DNA of 43,643 nt. Source: Scytonema sp. UIC 10036. GTDB taxonomy: Bacteria > Cyanobacteriota > Cyanobacteriia > Cyanobacteriales > Nostocaceae. The stretch's first letter is position 1. Each line of letters opens with the position of its first letter. Shown piece after piece: positions 42,469 to 43,643 of this stretch. The DNA is taken from positions 1-43,643 of the forward strand of contig NZ_WJFC01000107.1 in assembly GCF_009725235.1 (NCBI RefSeq), written 5' to 3'. The notes beneath the pieces are model-generated. The model saw nothing but the letters and a program-made list of their open reading frames with translations, ran no database searches and was not told the DNA's origin. Both the position numbers and the translations under genes were made by a program.

Positions 42469-42678
42469 TTGTTAGTAGTCTTTTGTTTGGCAGATCAAAG
42501 CGAGGGCTAAAACCTGGGGGTTCTGCCAAACAGCCAGAACCTAGACAAATTAATAGTTACAGCGTTTTGATATTCGTACTATTGATAGTTTTATCAATAA
42601 GCGAGGCGAAATGTGGTCATTTTTTCGATCTGCCAAAACTGCTTGTAGAATCCTTGTTCGTAAGGTTTTAGATGGCGA
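42469..42678 (+). promoter_or_regulatory. CRISPR leader (second copy)
   Basis: This is an AT-rich stretch between cas2 and the first repeat, without a gene. It is the mirrored copy of 35447-35644. Transcription of the array is expected to start in it and run rightward. Confidence 0.6.
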
Positions 42679-43570
42679 CTTGAAACGTAGCGATTCCCGG
42701 TAACGGGACTGAAACGTTTAACTAAAGGATTAGCAGTAAATCTTCAGCAGCTGAAACGTAGCGATTCCCGTAACGGACTGAAACCTAGCCAATAATGAAA
42801 CACCCTCAGACCTAGAGTAGTCCTTGAAACGTAGCGATTCCGGTAACGGGACTGAAACCAACTAGAAGCGCTCTTAGGTTTGTGATAGGCATAAGCTTGA
42901 AAACGTAGCGATTCCCGTACGGGACTGAAACTCTGATTAGCGATTTGATTCAAATAGTTTCTTACCTTGAAACGTAGCGATTCCGTAACGGGACTGAAAC
43001 AGCTAATATGCAAATTGAAAACTTTAGTTTAGCTGCTACTTGAAACGTAGCGATTCCGTAACGGGACTGAACAGGAATATATCAATTTAAGTTGCTTCTA
43101 TATCGTCTTGAAACGTAGCGATTCCGGTAACGGACTGAAACAGAGACTCCTTAAGAGTTCTATAAAATGACGCAATCGTACTTGAAACGTAGCGATCCCG
43201 GTAACGGGACTGAAACACGCAGTTACGCTATCGTCTATATACCTATAGAAACTTGAAACGTAGCGATTCCCGGTAACGGGACTGAACATCTCTGGTGAAA
43301 CTGAACCTACCATCAGGCTTGAAACGTAGCGATTCCGTAACGGGACTGAAACAGATTCAAAGCATAACTGGGAAGAATGCTTTCAAAAAGTCTTGAAACG
43401 TAGCGATTCCCGGTAACGGGACTGAAACCTAACCGCTAGCCTAACCCGTTATTTTCAAATCTTGAAAGTAGCGATTCCGGTAACGGGACTGAAACAAATG
43501 GTTAGGAGATGATTTTCACGCCATGATTGGCACCTTGAAACGTAGCGATTCCCGGTAACGGGACTGAAAC
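42679..43570 (+). CRISPR. CRISPR array, 13 repeats (mirrored copy of the leader-proximal part)
   Basis: Thirteen 37-bp repeats start CTTGAAACGTAGCGATTCCC and end GGTAACGGGACTGAAAC, with spacers of about 33-38 bases. They are the reverse complements of the 13 rightmost repeats of the first array. For example, the first spacer (about 42717-42750) mirrors the one at about 35374-35408, and the last (about 43498-43533) mirrors the one at about 34573-34610. This is not a second locus. Because each of these 12 spacers was read twice, they can be corrected by comparing the arms. Confidence 0.95.
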
Positions 43571-43643
43571 TTAATGATAGAGCATAATAAATCTCTCTAG
43601 TAATCTACTACAAGCGAAGCGGAAAAAGGTGACTGGACTTATA
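43571..43643. other. Terminal 73 bases, not explained by the fold-back
   Basis: After the 13th repeat the sequence should mirror the spacer at about 34499-34539, but it does not. No repeat occurs in these 73 bases, so they are not further array units. They may be low-quality read end, a chimera, or the flank of another array. No gene is seen. Confidence 0.5.

Larger units (their letters stand above)
34540..43570. repeat. About 4.5-kb imperfect inverted duplication (probable read artefact)
   Basis: 34540-39054 and 39097-43570 are reverse complements with frequent single-base indels. Cas2, cas1, cas4, cas6, leader, 13 repeats and 12 spacers occur in both, in mirrored order. The arms are almost the same length (about 4,515 and 4,474). 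The damage hits coding and non-coding DNA alike. Confidence 0.93.

Noticed and set aside
42744..43313. Open reading frames on the minus strand across the second array
   Set aside because: Again repeat-derived peptides with no ribosome-binding site or family match.
39096..43570. A second, independent CRISPR-Cas locus in opposite orientation
   Set aside because: Identical spacers in mirrored order and the adapter-like centre show it is the same molecule read twice.
1..43643. tRNA, rRNA or insertion-sequence transposase genes
   Set aside because: None could be recognised by eye; the only mobile elements supported are the intein and short repeats.

Overview
The window looks like chromosomal DNA of a filamentous, heterocyst-forming type cyanobacterium (Nostocales). 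The evidence is frequent GCGATCGC (HIP1) octamers, many runs of short tandem heptamer repeats between genes, a PEP-CTERM protein, and an ntcA/DUF3084/yqgF/DUF3146/pnp gene set that, as I recall, sits together in Anabaena/Nostoc. I do not assign a species.

Layout. (1) 0.2-4.5 kb is conserved housekeeping: fabI(-), ntcA(+), a DUF3084 coiled-coil membrane protein(+), a YqgF/RuvX-like nuclease(+) and DUF3146(-). (2) 4.5-12.4 kb is a probable insertion into that block: about 1 kb of AT-rich DNA with a strong hairpin, a DUF6875 gene, and a compact two-module NRPS (A-T-C-A-T-TE) whose second adenylation domain resembles the aminoadipate domain of fungal Lys2. (3) 12.5-14.6 kb is pnp(-). (4) 15.0-21.1 kb holds a SNF2 helicase with a 467-residue intein in its Walker A motif, a SWIM zinc-finger protein and a TRYPCO1-like small protein. 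(5) 21.4-25.8 kb (-) is a Septu-type PtuA/PtuB pair directly behind an exported metallophosphatase, with a second lipoprotein phosphoesterase further upstream. (6) 25.8-27.0 kb is a Rpn/DUF2887-DUF4351 gene with a partial tandem copy. (7) 27.3-33.0 kb is an accessory region: a Pro-rich membrane protein, three paralogues of a HEAT-module family (two with C-terminal leucine-rich repeats), a PEP-CTERM protein and a small frameshifted gene.

(8) From 33.44 kb to the end is a CRISPR array plus cas2-cas1-cas4-cas6 that appears twice, as an imperfect inverted duplication centred near 39,075. The two arms carry the same spacers in mirrored order and differ mainly by single-base indels. The 42-base centre resembles a nanopore sequencing adapter. 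I read this as an uncorrected template-plus-complement long read at a contig end, not biology. The real locus is one cas6-cas4-cas1-cas2-CRISPR unit. Gene order and the repeat's GGGACTGAAAC end fit subtype I-D, with the interference genes lying beyond the missing contig end.

Themes: defence genes (CRISPR adaptation, Septu, perhaps SNF2/SWIM/TRYPCO1) are concentrated in the second half. Short repeats have invaded intergenic DNA and, in three places, appear to have been absorbed in frame into large proteins (NRPS twice, SNF2 once).
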